36,511 nt of DNA from contig NZ_JAUSUQ010000020.1 of the NCBI RefSeq assembly GCF_030814135.1, positions 1-36,511 on the forward strand, in the 5' to 3' direction. This stretch comes from Caldalkalibacillus uzonensis. Its GTDB lineage: Bacteria; Bacillota; Bacilli; Caldalkalibacillales; Caldalkalibacillaceae. The translations under genes were made by a program, and so were the position numbers. Within the stretch, counting starts at the first letter, position 1. Every line of letters begins with the position of its first letter. The notes under the pieces were generated by a model, which worked only from the letters and a program-made list of their open reading frames with translations, was not told the DNA's origin and searched no databases. Below, one piece after another: positions 1 through 6,922 of the stretch.

Positions 1-59
1 GCCTCCACATCCTTAAGTAAAAATAGGCATTTTCCCCATAAACAAAATAAAATGCATCA

Positions 60-269
60 TTATTTTTCCTGAAGATATTGAACACTAATCAACTTAGGGC
101 AGACTTCATAAACTGTTACCCCAAACGCATCAGCTATTAAATCCGCATTTTTTAAAGTCGGGATTTTCCCATCGATGTATGATTTTATCGTGTTCCTATG
201 GATACCTGTCTTTTTAAATAGCCAAGTAATAGGACGTCCATTAAGCAATTCCTTTATCTTTGTTCCCAC
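60..269 (-). CDS. Small HTH (XRE/Cro-like) protein
   Basis: A 69-residue protein that is essentially one helix-turn-helix: residues 12-45 contain the pattern 'TWLFKKTGIHRNTIKSYIDG' followed by 'TLKNADLIADAFGVTVYEV', typical of Cro/C1-type phage-like repressors where the second helix reads DNA. The start is a GTG with AAGG about eight bases upstream, so translation is plausible but not strong. It stands alone on the minus strand, upstream of nothing recognisable within the window edge. It is probably a DNA-binding regulator, phage-derived or a toxin-antitoxin type partner; no target can be assigned. The family call rests on the HTH pattern only. Confidence 0.5.
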   Translation of the reverse strand: MGTKIKELLNGRPITWLFKKTGIHRNTIKSYIDGKIPTLKNADLIADAFGVTVYEVCPKLISVQYLQEK

Positions 270-344
270 GGCGATACCTTCACTTGAAACATTCTAGCCT
301 TTCTTTTGTGGAATCCTTAGGAGAGGCAGCTCCTCTTTATCCTC

Positions 345-668
345 TTAACGGCTTGTTATACCTCCTCTATATCTATGGCTATGTGGAATAGCACCACTAA
401 CTGTAGTTACTCCGCTAAATTCATGATAATGTCCACCATTCGGGAGTGGAATCGCTGGTCCTGTTACTCCGCGAATGACATGTCTGTGTCCATCATAAAA
501 TGAAGTAAAAGTAAAATAACGATGCCTATGCCGAATACCACTCGGTGCCGGTTCTGTTGTCCCTGCATATCGGTGATTATGCCCTACATCAAATGAAGTC
601 ACACCTTTAAATTGATGGGTATGAACTGGCTTGCCATCCCATGAAGTGATATAAAAAACCCCCACCAC
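345..668 (-). CDS. YmaF-family His-rich repeat protein
   Basis: About 100 residues built from five imperfect repeats of the form (G)HxHxxxGxT (for example 'DVGHNHRYAGTT', 'YDGHRHVIRGVT', 'NGGHYHEFSGVT'). This is the pattern of the YmaF family of Bacillus, small proteins of unknown function found around sporulation genes; the histidine pairs suggest metal binding (inference). The start is uncertain: the only in-frame candidates are GTG codons that lie inside a hairpin with a U-tract (653-680) which looks like the terminator of the preceding small gene, and no clear ribosome binding site is present. The gene may have lost its 5' end or may be read through from upstream. Confidence 0.6.
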   Translation of the reverse strand: MVGVFYITSWDGKPVHTHQFKGVTSFDVGHNHRYAGTTEPAPSGIRHRHRYFTFTSFYDGHRHVIRGVTGPAIPLPNGGHYHEFSGVTTVSGAIPHSHRYRGGITSR

Positions 669-680
669 TATGGTGAGGGC
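653..680 (-). terminator. Rho-independent terminator after the YjcZ-like gene
   Basis: On the minus strand CCTCACCA pairs with TGGTGGGG (8 bp, one G-U) around a 3-base loop and is followed by TTTTTT. It lies about 50 bases after the stop of the YjcZ-like gene and overlaps the apparent start of the YmaF-like gene, so it could also act as an attenuator. Confidence 0.6.
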
Positions 681-730
681 TCAGTTTGTAGACAAAGTCT
701 CCTAAAGAGGAGGCAGATCTCCAAGTTTTT

Positions 731-820
731 TTAATAAGCGACCCCACGGCCAAGGAAGCATCCACATCCTACAATAATTAAAAGCACGAACAAAACAACA
801 ATTAACGCAAAGCTATCCAT
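731..820 (-). CDS. YjcZ-like small sporulation membrane peptide
   Basis: A 29-residue open frame starting ATG with AAAGGAG nine bases upstream. The product is one hydrophobic helix: 'MDSFALIVVLFVLLIIVGCG' then a short basic tail. The core FALIVVLFxLLIIVG is the hallmark of the YjcZ/SscA family of tiny sporulation proteins (SscA acts in spore coat assembly in B. subtilis), although the Gly/Tyr-rich N-terminus usual in that family is missing here. It probably sits in the forespore or mother-cell membrane late in sporulation. A terminator hairpin follows. The call is confident on sequence pattern, less so on function. Confidence 0.75.
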   Translation of the reverse strand: MDSFALIVVLFVLLIIVGCGCFLGRGVAY

Positions 821-955
821 ACTGATCTCTCCTTTCATGGATTGTTAACCATATATGATGGTCTACAACATTTTATTATGGCACTGCCAAAAGAGGAAAG
901 GCGGCCATCCCGTCACAAACAAAAATACACGGATCACCAAATTCAGACGTCCATA

Positions 956-999
956 CCCCTTTTGATTCAATGTCATACGATACATTGAATCAAAAGGGG
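956..999 (+). promoter_or_regulatory. 18-bp perfect hairpin sequestering a ribosome binding site
   Basis: CCCCTTTTGATTCAATGT (956-973) is followed, after an 8-base loop, by its exact complement (982-999). The right arm ends in AAAAGGGG, which together with the next bases forms the Shine-Dalgarno (AAGGGGGTG) of the gene starting at 1009. No T-run follows on either strand, so it is not a simple terminator. Folding would hide the ribosome binding site. Confidence 0.6.
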
Positions 1000-1008
1000 G
1001 TGAATGTG

Positions 1009-1572
1009 ATGCCACATCCCATGTACCACATTGCCAGACGTTATATGGGCATGCCTGTTGAAATTAGAATGGTGGATGGAGGCTTTGTAAGAGGGACCAT
1101 TTGCGGGGTCACTCCTTACTATGTAGATCTCATGCCATTAGGGAGGGGCGTATCTACCAGTTCCGATACTAAAGTGCAAACCGCAGATGGAGTAGCTAAA
1201 AAAGAAACAGGTACTGAAATACAGGTCCTCAGGATCCCTTTCAACGAATTCTCATTATTTTTTTACTTCTTGCTTTATTGCGTCGCCGCCGTGGATTTTA
1301 GCCATATCTTGACGGACGGACAAGTTCACTGTCATATTTACCAAGATTATCTGGATGAAGCAGAGTATTGGATAACCATGAGGGGGAAGAAGAATAACAC
1401 AGTGCAGTCTGTACTTGTTTTTGCTGCCATGAATTTGAAAAAGCTGGCTACATGGAAAGGAGAACAAACGGTTCTCTTATTTTTTGTCTTCATTCACAAC
1501 ACCCCCCCTTCTAAACCTTCGGTTCAAAAGAGGTTTGTCTTCAGTCTGTGGCTGGTCTATATGGACCAGTAG
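1009..1572 (+). CDS. Small LSm-like protein fused in frame to an IS1182 transposase remnant
   Basis: The start chosen is ATG at 1009, which follows AAGGGGGTG; an upstream ATG at 970 has no ribosome binding site. Residues 1-80 ('MPHPMYHIARRYMGMPVEIR...GTICGVTPYYVDLMPL') show a short beta-rich pattern of the type V-x-I-x-x-x-D-G-x-x-x-x-G-x-I, resembling LSm/YuzF-like Bacillus proteins; the function is unknown. From about position 1318 the reading frame becomes unmistakable transposase C-terminus ('IYQDYLDEAEYW', then 'VFAAMNLKKLATW'). The original C-terminus has therefore been replaced or extended by IS1182-type sequence. Translation may be limited by the hairpin at 956-999. The product may be non-functional; the LSm-like assignment is tentative. 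Confidence 0.4.
   Translation: MPHPMYHIARRYMGMPVEIRMVDGGFVRGTICGVTPYYVDLMPLGRGVSTSSDTKVQTADGVAKKETGTEIQVLRIPFNEFSLFFYFLLYCVAAVDFSHILTDGQVHCHIYQDYLDEAEYWITMRGKKNNTVQSVLVFAAMNLKKLATWKGEQTVLLFFVFIHNTPPSKPSVQKRFVFSLWLVYMDQ
1315..1572 (+). mobile_element. IS1182-family transposase C-terminal remnant
   Basis: The encoded segment 'HIYQDYLDEAEYW' matches the region just before the last catalytic Glu block of IS1182 transposases. 'VQSVLVFAAMNLKKLATWK' and 'RFVFSLW' match the extreme C-terminus. The intervening block that normally carries KRKETIERVFADAKEKHGMR is missing, so this copy has an internal deletion. A second, inverted IS1182 remnant lies at 34917-35448. Confidence 0.7.
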
Positions 1573-1624
1573 TTTACCCAATGCTGTCATGGCCTTTAAA
1601 ACTACAGAAAACGTTTCGAGTTGC

Positions 1625-1825
1625 TTAAACAGGGTTTCGTTGGCCGCCTTGTAGTTGAGCCATCAATTGAACGAATTGACGCTGATGCTGTTGCAACGTA
1701 TTTTGATGTTGAATCAATTTTTGTCTCAATTCTTCACTGCCGGCATCTGCCGCCATAATAGCGAAAGCACTAGCGGTTTGCTTTTCAAACTCAGCAGCGT
1801 CAAACAACATGTCTGTATCGTTCAT
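1625..1825 (-). CDS. Small helical coat-like protein
   Basis: A 66-residue acidic and Gln-rich protein ('MNDTDMLFDAAEFEKQTASA...RQKLIQHQNTLQQHQRQFVQLM') predicted to be two amphipathic helices. ATG start with GAAAGGAG nine bases upstream. It follows a second helical peptide gene (1864-2031) by 38 bases in the same direction, so the two are probably co-transcribed. The pattern resembles fragments of spore coat F/ferritin-like coat proteins, and the neighbourhood (YjcZ-like, YmaF-like) supports a sporulation role. No family can be named with certainty. Confidence 0.6.
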   Translation of the reverse strand: MNDTDMLFDAAEFEKQTASAFAIMAADAGSEELRQKLIQHQNTLQQHQRQFVQLMAQLQGGQRNPV

Positions 1826-1863
1826 ATGGTAGATCTCCTTTCTCTATTGAGGGAATTGGTTCA

Positions 1864-2031
1864 TCATTTGTTGAAACTCTTGAGCTGCTTTTGTTGAACC
1901 TGGCTGATTTGCGAAAATAGCTGTTGGACCTCGGGGTTGGTTGCGTTTTGAGCATAGAATTGATACTTTTTAGCAGCTAAGTCCTCCAGTTTGTATGCAT
2001 CACGGGCGATGTAATAGTCCTTGGCCACCAT
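1864..2031 (-). CDS. Small helical coat-like protein, operon partner
   Basis: A 55-residue open frame with a strong GGAGGTGAAC ribosome binding site before ATG. The product begins MVAKDYYIARDAYKLEDLAA and continues with helices rich in Gln and aromatic residues, ending before a double TGA. The periodic Tyr/Leu pattern suggests a helical hairpin that might pair with the following 66-residue protein. The tandem arrangement and small size fit spore coat or inner-coat peptides; this is inference from context. The gene is too short for many gene finders and is easily missed. Confidence 0.6.
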   Translation of the reverse strand: MVAKDYYIARDAYKLEDLAAKKYQFYAQNATNPEVQQLFSQISQVQQKQLKSFNK

Positions 2032-2042
2032 GTTCACCTCCT

Positions 2043-2570
2043 AATTGACATGGTTCGGTTGCATTAACATTGTTATCATTTCCTAGTCGGTATGGAGATA
2101 TTCACCAGCAAGTACGATTGAAAATGGCTTCTGCTAACGATCCGGCGAGATTTTATACCTTGGCTACCAATGCACCTAACCAGCCATCCATTACTGCGCC
2201 CAAGTAAGCGGCAAAAGGTAAATATCGGCCCCGGTACAGTTTGAGCGCCCCATATCCGGGTAGAAAGGCTTCGCTATCCACCCAGGCCTGCCAGAATAAT
2301 CACCAGCACCTGGGTAAAGCAGTTGGCCATAACAGGATTAGGATGACAGCGAGGATGGCAATGGTCTGTCGGTTTCGATCCATATATCCATTCGTATTAA
2401 TACATGTGAATGCGGCACATCCAATATCTGATAAACCTGATATCGTGCTTTGATTCCATAATCCTGAGAACATTCCCTAAGATGGGTATTTGAGTATCTA
2501 ATCAACCTGTTTTTCTGAATAAAGACAACAGTCATATGACACCTTAAAAGAGAATATATGACGAGGAGGA
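2043..2570. other. Intergenic region with a possible degraded membrane-protein gene
   Basis: No intact gene. On the minus strand from about 2381 down to 2158 a broken frame can be pieced together: MDRNRQTIAILAVILILL (one hydrophobic helix), then a frame change and 'GRYLPFAAYLGAVMDGWLGA' before a stop. It could be a decayed small membrane protein of the adjacent spore cluster. This is weak evidence; I see no promoter or RNA gene here. Confidence 0.25.
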
Positions 2571-2576
2571 CAAGTC

Positions 2577-3374
2577 ATGCGAAAAATATTCATCATATTG
2601 GGACTAGCATTATGTATATTGTTCGGAACGATCTCGCCTGCTCTAGCCGATCCTCATAATGGTTGGTCGCAAACCAACACACCAATCGTTGAAATCGGTC
2701 AAAATGCATATATAGAGTTGCTCTTTGGCAACCATTCGGATGATCATACCAGTTACCGGATTGATCGAAACTGGCGAATGGAAGACTCGGTTGTTAAAGT
2801 GATCACGCCTTCCGGTGAAACAATGGATATCACGGACCGTTTCTTTTATATGGGGGAATTGGCTGAAGTGGATGAAGAGCGTATCGGGGTGAATAACTAT
2901 TACGCTGGCTCCTTCCAAACCAAAGAACAGGGTGCATACATTATTGCTGCGGAAGGGAATTTTACTTACGGTGATCAAGAAAAACCGACTTTGCGCAGTG
3001 CCAAGTCGTTTGTTGCGACAAGCAAAGTACCGACCTTAAAAAAAGCGAAAAAAATAAAAAACTTCGACAAACAAGTAACACCTGAACGTGCTGAATTAAT
3101 ACCTTTATTTAATCCGGCAGCGGTTACACCGGGCACAGAAGTCTCAGCCCAGCTCCTCTTAAAAGGAGAGCCTGTATCAGGCGTTGAAGTCGCTGTTATT
3201 CGCCGAAGTGATTCGTCGGATATCCGCATGCAAACAGATCAAGAGGGTAAAATCACATGGCAAACCGGAGAAGCAGATTATTACTTGGTTCGGGCTGAAA
3301 TTAAAGCTGAGAATCATCAGAAAGATGATCAAGATTATGAAGCTACAATGACGTTTTTTGTGCAAAACAAATAA
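2577..3374 (+). CDS. Secreted DUF4198 (NikM-like) protein
   Basis: A 265-residue protein with a clear signal peptide (residues 1-24, cleavage after SPALA). Two beta-rich domains follow: residues 30-150, and 170-260 with the carboxypeptidase-regulatory-like pattern 'GVEVAVIRRSDSS...TDQEGKITWQ'. This arrangement is typical of DUF4198 proteins, several of which are thought to be periplasmic or surface substrate-binding components of nickel/cobalt uptake. A conserved His/Asp-rich N-terminus (DPHNGW, HSDDHTSYR) would fit metal binding. Ribosome binding site GAGGAGGAC lies before the ATG. It stands alone on the plus strand with its own terminator (3386-3420). No transporter gene is adjacent, so a metal-uptake role is only inferred. 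Confidence 0.7.
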   Translation: MRKIFIILGLALCILFGTISPALADPHNGWSQTNTPIVEIGQNAYIELLFGNHSDDHTSYRIDRNWRMEDSVVKVITPSGETMDITDRFFYMGELAEVDEERIGVNNYYAGSFQTKEQGAYIIAAEGNFTYGDQEKPTLRSAKSFVATSKVPTLKKAKKIKNFDKQVTPERAELIPLFNPAAVTPGTEVSAQLLLKGEPVSGVEVAVIRRSDSSDIRMQTDQEGKITWQTGEADYYLVRAEIKAENHQKDDQDYEATMTFFVQNK

Positions 3375-3385
3375 GGTTTGAATTG

Positions 3386-3420
3386 AAAAAGTGACAGATT
3401 CGTGAAGACTGTCACTTTTT
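3386..3420 (+). terminator. Rho-independent terminator of the DUF4198 gene
   Basis: AAAAAGTGACAG (3386-3397) pairs perfectly with CTGTCACTTTTT (3409-3420) around an 11-base loop, ending in a T-run twelve bases after the stop codon. Confidence 0.85.
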
Positions 3421-3540
3421 AACTTTACTTATTTTTATTCTTTTATTCCTATTCAGATTTTAATCTATTCAAAGCTTGTTAGCTAAACCGTAGTATCACA
3501 AGATCAAAGAAAGGATTGAGGATAGAGAGGGAATAGACGA

Positions 3541-3728
3541 CGTTGAATTGCCCCCACATGTGTTCAGACATACATTTGCAATGCATTCGTTATGTCTGGT
3601 GGGGATCCTCTGAGCTTGAAACGCATCCTGGGGCACTCCAGATTGGGTATATGACTATGCGATACGTACATATATGTGGGGACGACTTGGTTGGAAACAC
3701 AAAATACACGGGCCAACAATTGACGTAG
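3541..3728 (+). pseudogene. Tyrosine recombinase (phage integrase/XerD-like) C-terminal remnant
   Basis: Reading across frames gives PPHVFRHTFAMHSL, then MSGGDPLSLKRILGHSRLG, then MTMRYVHICGDDLVG. These are the HxxR box, the LxxxLGHS box and the catalytic Tyr region of tyrosine recombinases, in order and at the right spacing. At least two frameshifts (near 3595 and 3648) disrupt it, and everything upstream of the HxxR box is missing. It is a dead fragment of a phage or integrative element, or of a Xer-like gene. Confidence 0.7.
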
Positions 3729-4226
3729 AAATATGAAAAACCCCCATCATGTGATGTGACCCCTGTCAAGTAGACATTAATAAAAAACCTATTGGATGCA
3801 CTACGGATGCCTGTCTCCCAAAATAACGGCATTTCTTACGAGTTATGGATTGTGTTTTTATATCTTTCATTAAACTATATACACGTTTATGGTTAATTAT
3901 AATCCCCTGACGGTACGCCTTTCACCACTGTATACCACTATAGTGGTATACGTATACTGTCTATCCCTTAGGGTGTACCGGACAAACAAAAGTTCTATGT
4001 ATATGATACTCCATTTTTTTCGATGAATACAAGCACAAAAAAGCAAAAAAATGGGTAATCGGATTACCGTGGGAAGCCCATCAAATAACTTTTCTTATTG
4101 AGCTAACGTGGCAGGTTAGTTGAACAAGATAAGGTTATTTTTACAAAGTTTGTTCATAATTAGTTTTCGGCTAGAGTTAAAAAAGCCAAACATAAATTAG
4201 ATCATGAAAGCTTTATAAATAATTAA
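3729..4226. other. Non-coding region with a perfect palindrome
   Basis: No gene is recognisable. The stretch is AT-rich and contains a TGACCCCTGTCAAGTAGACA segment (3759-3778) that could be the end of an old insertion sequence, and the operator-like palindrome at 3930-3951. Nothing else is supported. Confidence 0.4.
3930..3951. repeat. Perfect 22-bp palindrome (operator-like)
   Basis: GTATACCACTA is followed directly by its exact reverse complement, with no spacer. Flanking bases add further GTATAC copies (3951-3956). Such symmetric GTATAC-containing sites are typical of operators for dimeric repressors such as GntR-family proteins, but no regulator gene or target promoter is evident beside it. 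Confidence 0.6.
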
Positions 4227-4967
4227 TCAAATTTTGAATATCTTTCCATCCTCTGCAAAATCGGATTCCAATTCTCCTACTCTTTTCAACATATCATCAC
4301 TCATATGAGTAAGAACTAACTTTTTAGGTTCAATTTCATTAAGGTGTGAAAATAGTGTTTGGTAATCCAAGTGGTATTTAACTTTCTTGTCAAAGAAATA
4401 ACATTCTGCAATAAGAAGATCAGCATTTTTTGAAAGAGGTATTAAATTATCCACCCATTCTGTATCTCCAGTATAGGCAATTATTTTATCTAAATGTTGT
4501 ATTTTTAAAGCTAAGGAGGGGTCTCCACTAGGGTGTTTAACTAAATAGGGTAGTACAGTTACATCGCTAAAGACATTTGTTTTTTCTATTTCAAATTCAA
4601 TAATCTCTATTTTGAATTTTTGTTGTATTCTTGATGAACCAGGGAACATTACTTCCATTGCTTGAAAAATTCGTTTTTTGATACCTGGTGGACCTGCAAT
4701 TGTTAGAGGTTTACTACGTTTATGTATTAATTGAGCATCAAGCACAAAAAATGGAATACCACCAAAATGATCACCGTGTAAATGGGTTATTAAAATTAAG
4801 TCTATATCATTAGGGTTTACATTGTATTTTTTTATACCAATCATGGCAGAAGCACCACAATCAATTAAAAATTGCCTTGTAGCTGTTTTTACAAGTATAC
4901 ATGTATGCATCTTCCCCCCACTACTAAAAGCATCACCACTTCCTAAAAATTGAACTTCAAAATCCAT
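4227..4967 (-). CDS. MBL-fold (RNase Z-like) metal-dependent hydrolase
   Basis: A 246-residue metallo-beta-lactamase fold protein. The zinc motif THLHGDHFGG is at residues 61-70. Further metal ligands are suggested by GDTEW (near 168) and a C-terminal THMSDDM. The N-terminus 'VQFLGSGDAFSSGGKMHTC' matches the RNase Z/ElaC-like and YycJ-like branch, but it lacks a recognisable tRNA exosite arm and is shorter than the usual 307-residue RNase Z. It is therefore a small-molecule or nucleotide hydrolase of unknown substrate rather than tRNase Z. ATG with AAGGAGAG ribosome binding site. Monocistronic, and more AT-rich than the catabolic genes to the right. Confidence 0.8.
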   Translation of the reverse strand: MDFEVQFLGSGDAFSSGGKMHTCILVKTATRQFLIDCGASAMIGIKKYNVNPNDIDLILITHLHGDHFGGIPFFVLDAQLIHKRSKPLTIAGPPGIKKRIFQAMEVMFPGSSRIQQKFKIEIIEFEIEKTNVFSDVTVLPYLVKHPSGDPSLALKIQHLDKIIAYTGDTEWVDNLIPLSKNADLLIAECYFFDKKVKYHLDYQTLFSHLNEIEPKKLVLTHMSDDMLKRVGELESDFAEDGKIFKI

Positions 4968-5324
4968 GATTGTTTTCTCTCCTTTATAAAAGTATCAAAG
5001 ATATTGTAACATTAAATGTTATTATTTTCTGAAAGTTAAAATAAATTATCATTGACAATACTTTTTATTACACTAAGCGAGTACAAGGGTGAAATAAGGG
5101 GATAGGGGATCTGTTACGATTACTTTTTTGTTATTGTGTTAACGGGGGCGTTCGTTGAATAAGGATTGCGATAAGAACATTTCCACACTTTTTTCCGAAT
5201 ACGCAAGATTGAACACTCCCACCACTTAGATTCTAATGAATCTTGAAGTGTTCCAATGCGAATGACTGCTGGACCGATTTTTCAATTCATTAATTATCGA
5301 TTCCCTTTTAGTTGAATATCTTAC
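4968..5324. other. AT-rich intergenic region, no gene seen
   Basis: It contains the leader of the MBL-fold gene and the downstream region of the GNAT gene. No RNA gene, repeat or convincing terminator is visible. Confidence 0.4.
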
Positions 5325-5759
5325 TTATTCTAAAGATGTTTTAAACACATAACTTACTTTTTCATAATTCATTTTATCCTCGTAAAAACGGTGTGCATCT
5401 ACACGCTGTAAACCCGAAGATAAGGCAACACTTTCATAATTATTTTCTTTTGCCCATTCATGAACATATGTAAGCAGTTTTTCACCGTACCCTTTTGAAC
5501 GCTTATTAGCATCTGTAATCAAATCACAAACCCAAACAAATCTACCATAATAAAGTGTTATCATTGGTTGAAAACCAACAACTGCAACAATTTCATCATC
5601 ATCGAGTAAAGCTAACATTTTGTATCCTTCTTTTTCTTGTGCCTCAATCACTAATTCAAGATAAGAACTTTCGTCAAGATGAGCTCGTAACTGCTTCATA
5701 ACTGGATATGCTTCAATAATTTCATTGCGGGTGTGAAGTTCTTTAATTGCTAAAGTCAT
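5325..5759 (-). CDS. GNAT-family N-acetyltransferase
   Basis: 144 residues starting [14 protein letters not shown]. This ATG is chosen because AAGGAG lies eight bases upstream; a longer upstream frame (to 5804) lacks a ribosome binding site. The GNAT fold is shown by beta4 '[22 protein letters not shown]' (acetyl-CoA pyrophosphate loop, R/Q-x-x-G-x-G/A form: KRSKGYG) followed by '[19 protein letters not shown]' and '[14 protein letters not shown]', the classic C-terminal motif. Members acetylate small molecules or protein N-termini; the substrate is not predictable here. It appears monocistronic. Confidence 0.85.
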   Translation of the reverse strand: MTLAIKELHTRNEIIEAYPVMKQLRAHLDESSYLELVIEAQEKEGYKMLALLDDDEIVAVVGFQPMITLYYGRFVWVCDLITDANKRSKGYGEKLLTYVHEWAKENNYESVALSSGLQRVDAHRFYEDKMNYEKVSYVFKTSLE

Positions 5760-6211
5760 AACAGAAACTCCTTTTTGAACTGTTGGGCAAATAAAGTTTA
5801 CCATATTTAATTATTCAATTAAACTGCCTGTTAGTTAATTAAATAATATGCTCCTAAACATAAGAACATAAGTTCGGTTAAACATTTAGAAAATATGGAC
5901 AGCCAGCTTCCTCCCATGCTGCCCATGCGGGCTTACCGTCCGTTCTAGTTTTGACACAGGAGTCAGTACAATCCCCAAATCTTTCAATTATTTTTTATTA
6001 TAGCAAATTTTCTGTGTTCTTGCAATACGAAATGGTTATTATTATCTCTTATGTTGTTATTTTCAATCTAAACGTCTTTTGTTTGCTCCTCTGTCTCTTC
6101 GTAGTATTCGGCCACCGTTTCGATCACAGATAATTCGCTTTAAGGTACTGAAAATCCTTTATTGTGTTAATTATTCCGCTCAAGTTAAAAAATAGGTTCC
6201 CATGTGATGCC
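5760..6211. other. Intergenic region with a short unassigned open segment
   Basis: No full gene. On the minus strand around 5870-5995 a short frame reads ERFGDCTDSCVKTRTDGKPA then WAAWEEAGCPYFLNV before a stop. Its composition is protein-like and it has three cysteines, but it has no start or ribosome binding site. It may be the tail of a lost gene. Nothing else is recognised. Confidence 0.3.
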
Positions 6212-6615
6212 CTAGGCCTTGTAGCAAATAAACTTGGCCCAACCTGATGCAACACTGGCTCCTTTCTGATTTCGGGCTTGCACATCAAAAGTATAAACGT
6301 CACCTTGCTCCTTCTCTTCTTTTTCAATCACCTTCCCGCTCACCGTAATGGTATCACCGACAAAAATCATGCCTACAAAACGGGTATGAAACTCCCCGAG
6401 ATAACCTTCATTTAAAACAGCCTGGCCATCTTGGCCATCGTTAGCATGCCGTGAGCAATAACGCCTGACAACCCGGCTTTCGCCGCTTCCTCATCAATGG
6501 TATGAATCGGATTGTAGTCTCCCGAAGCCCCCGCATATTTTATCAATTCCAATCGAGAGACAGGAGGTATTGTTAACGGGTCAAGTTCCTGGCCGATGTT
6601 CCACCGGACTGCCAT
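6212..6615 (-). pseudogene. MaoC-like hydratase, frameshifted
   Basis: The first frame (6615-6412) gives MAVRWNIGQELDPL, then 'GASGDYNPIHTIDEEAAKAG', then GVIAHGMLTMAKMARLF. These are the hot-dog fold hydratase-2 motif with its catalytic D-x-N-x-x-H. A one-base shift near 6413 continues as LNEGYLGEFHTRFVGMIFVG and VASGWAKFICYKA to a TAG at 6212. Together they restore a normal MaoC protein of about 135 residues, so this is one gene with a single frameshift. Enoyl-CoA/3-hydroxyacyl-CoA hydration would be the ancestral role. Ribosome binding site AAAGGGGGTG. It follows the MaoC N-type half-gene, the pairing usual for two-subunit hydratases. Confidence 0.75.
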
Positions 6616-6842
6616 GCTACCACCCCCTTTCGCACAATTTCGGTGACAATTATAGTTTCCCTGGTCATAAAAATACGTGTTCCATCGGGATTTCCCTTTT
6701 TCTCAAACACTTTCTTCAATTCTGTGTAACAATATACCTCCTCTCCCACCAGCAAAGGGCGCTCTCCTCAAGTTGCTGTTCTTGAATAATTCAAAAATCT
6801 GGGTGGCCCAGTTTTTTTCACTGTGATGGTTGCTAAACGCAT
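6573..6842 (-). pseudogene. MaoC N-domain (hydratase partner) remnant
   Basis: 'ERPLLVGEEVYCYTELKKVF' followed by 'TRETIIVTEIVRKG' is the C-terminal half of a MaoC_dehydrat_N type protein, the usual partner of the following MaoC gene. The expected first 60 or so residues, with the DxxPLYFD region, are absent. Instead an ATG at 6842 with a good ribosome binding site (AAGGAGG) leads 24 codons to an in-frame TGA just before the conserved part. The end overlaps the MaoC start by about 40 bases. Most likely decayed by deletion. Confidence 0.55.
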
Positions 6843-6922
6843 TTAAGGTGCCTCCTTAAGTATACTCGTCTGGATTTTCAGTTTGAGATATCATCATTAA
6901 GACAATCCCTGGACTAACTTGC

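Noticed and set aside
2338-2535. 65-codon minus-strand open frame upstream of the DUF4198 gene.
   Set aside because: No ribosome binding site, no family pattern, and it lies in a degraded region.
3759-3778. Possible insertion-sequence end (TGACCCCTGTCAAGTAGACA).
   Set aside because: No partner inverted repeat or transposase was found; noted only as part of the non-coding region.
5870-5995. Short Cys-containing open segment on the minus strand.
   Set aside because: No start, ribosome binding site or family match; not listed as a gene.
6768-6770. In-frame TGA in the MaoC N-domain frame as another selenocysteine codon.
   Set aside because: The family has no known selenoproteins, the preceding 24 codons do not match the family, and the adjacent MaoC gene is frameshifted; decay is the simpler explanation.
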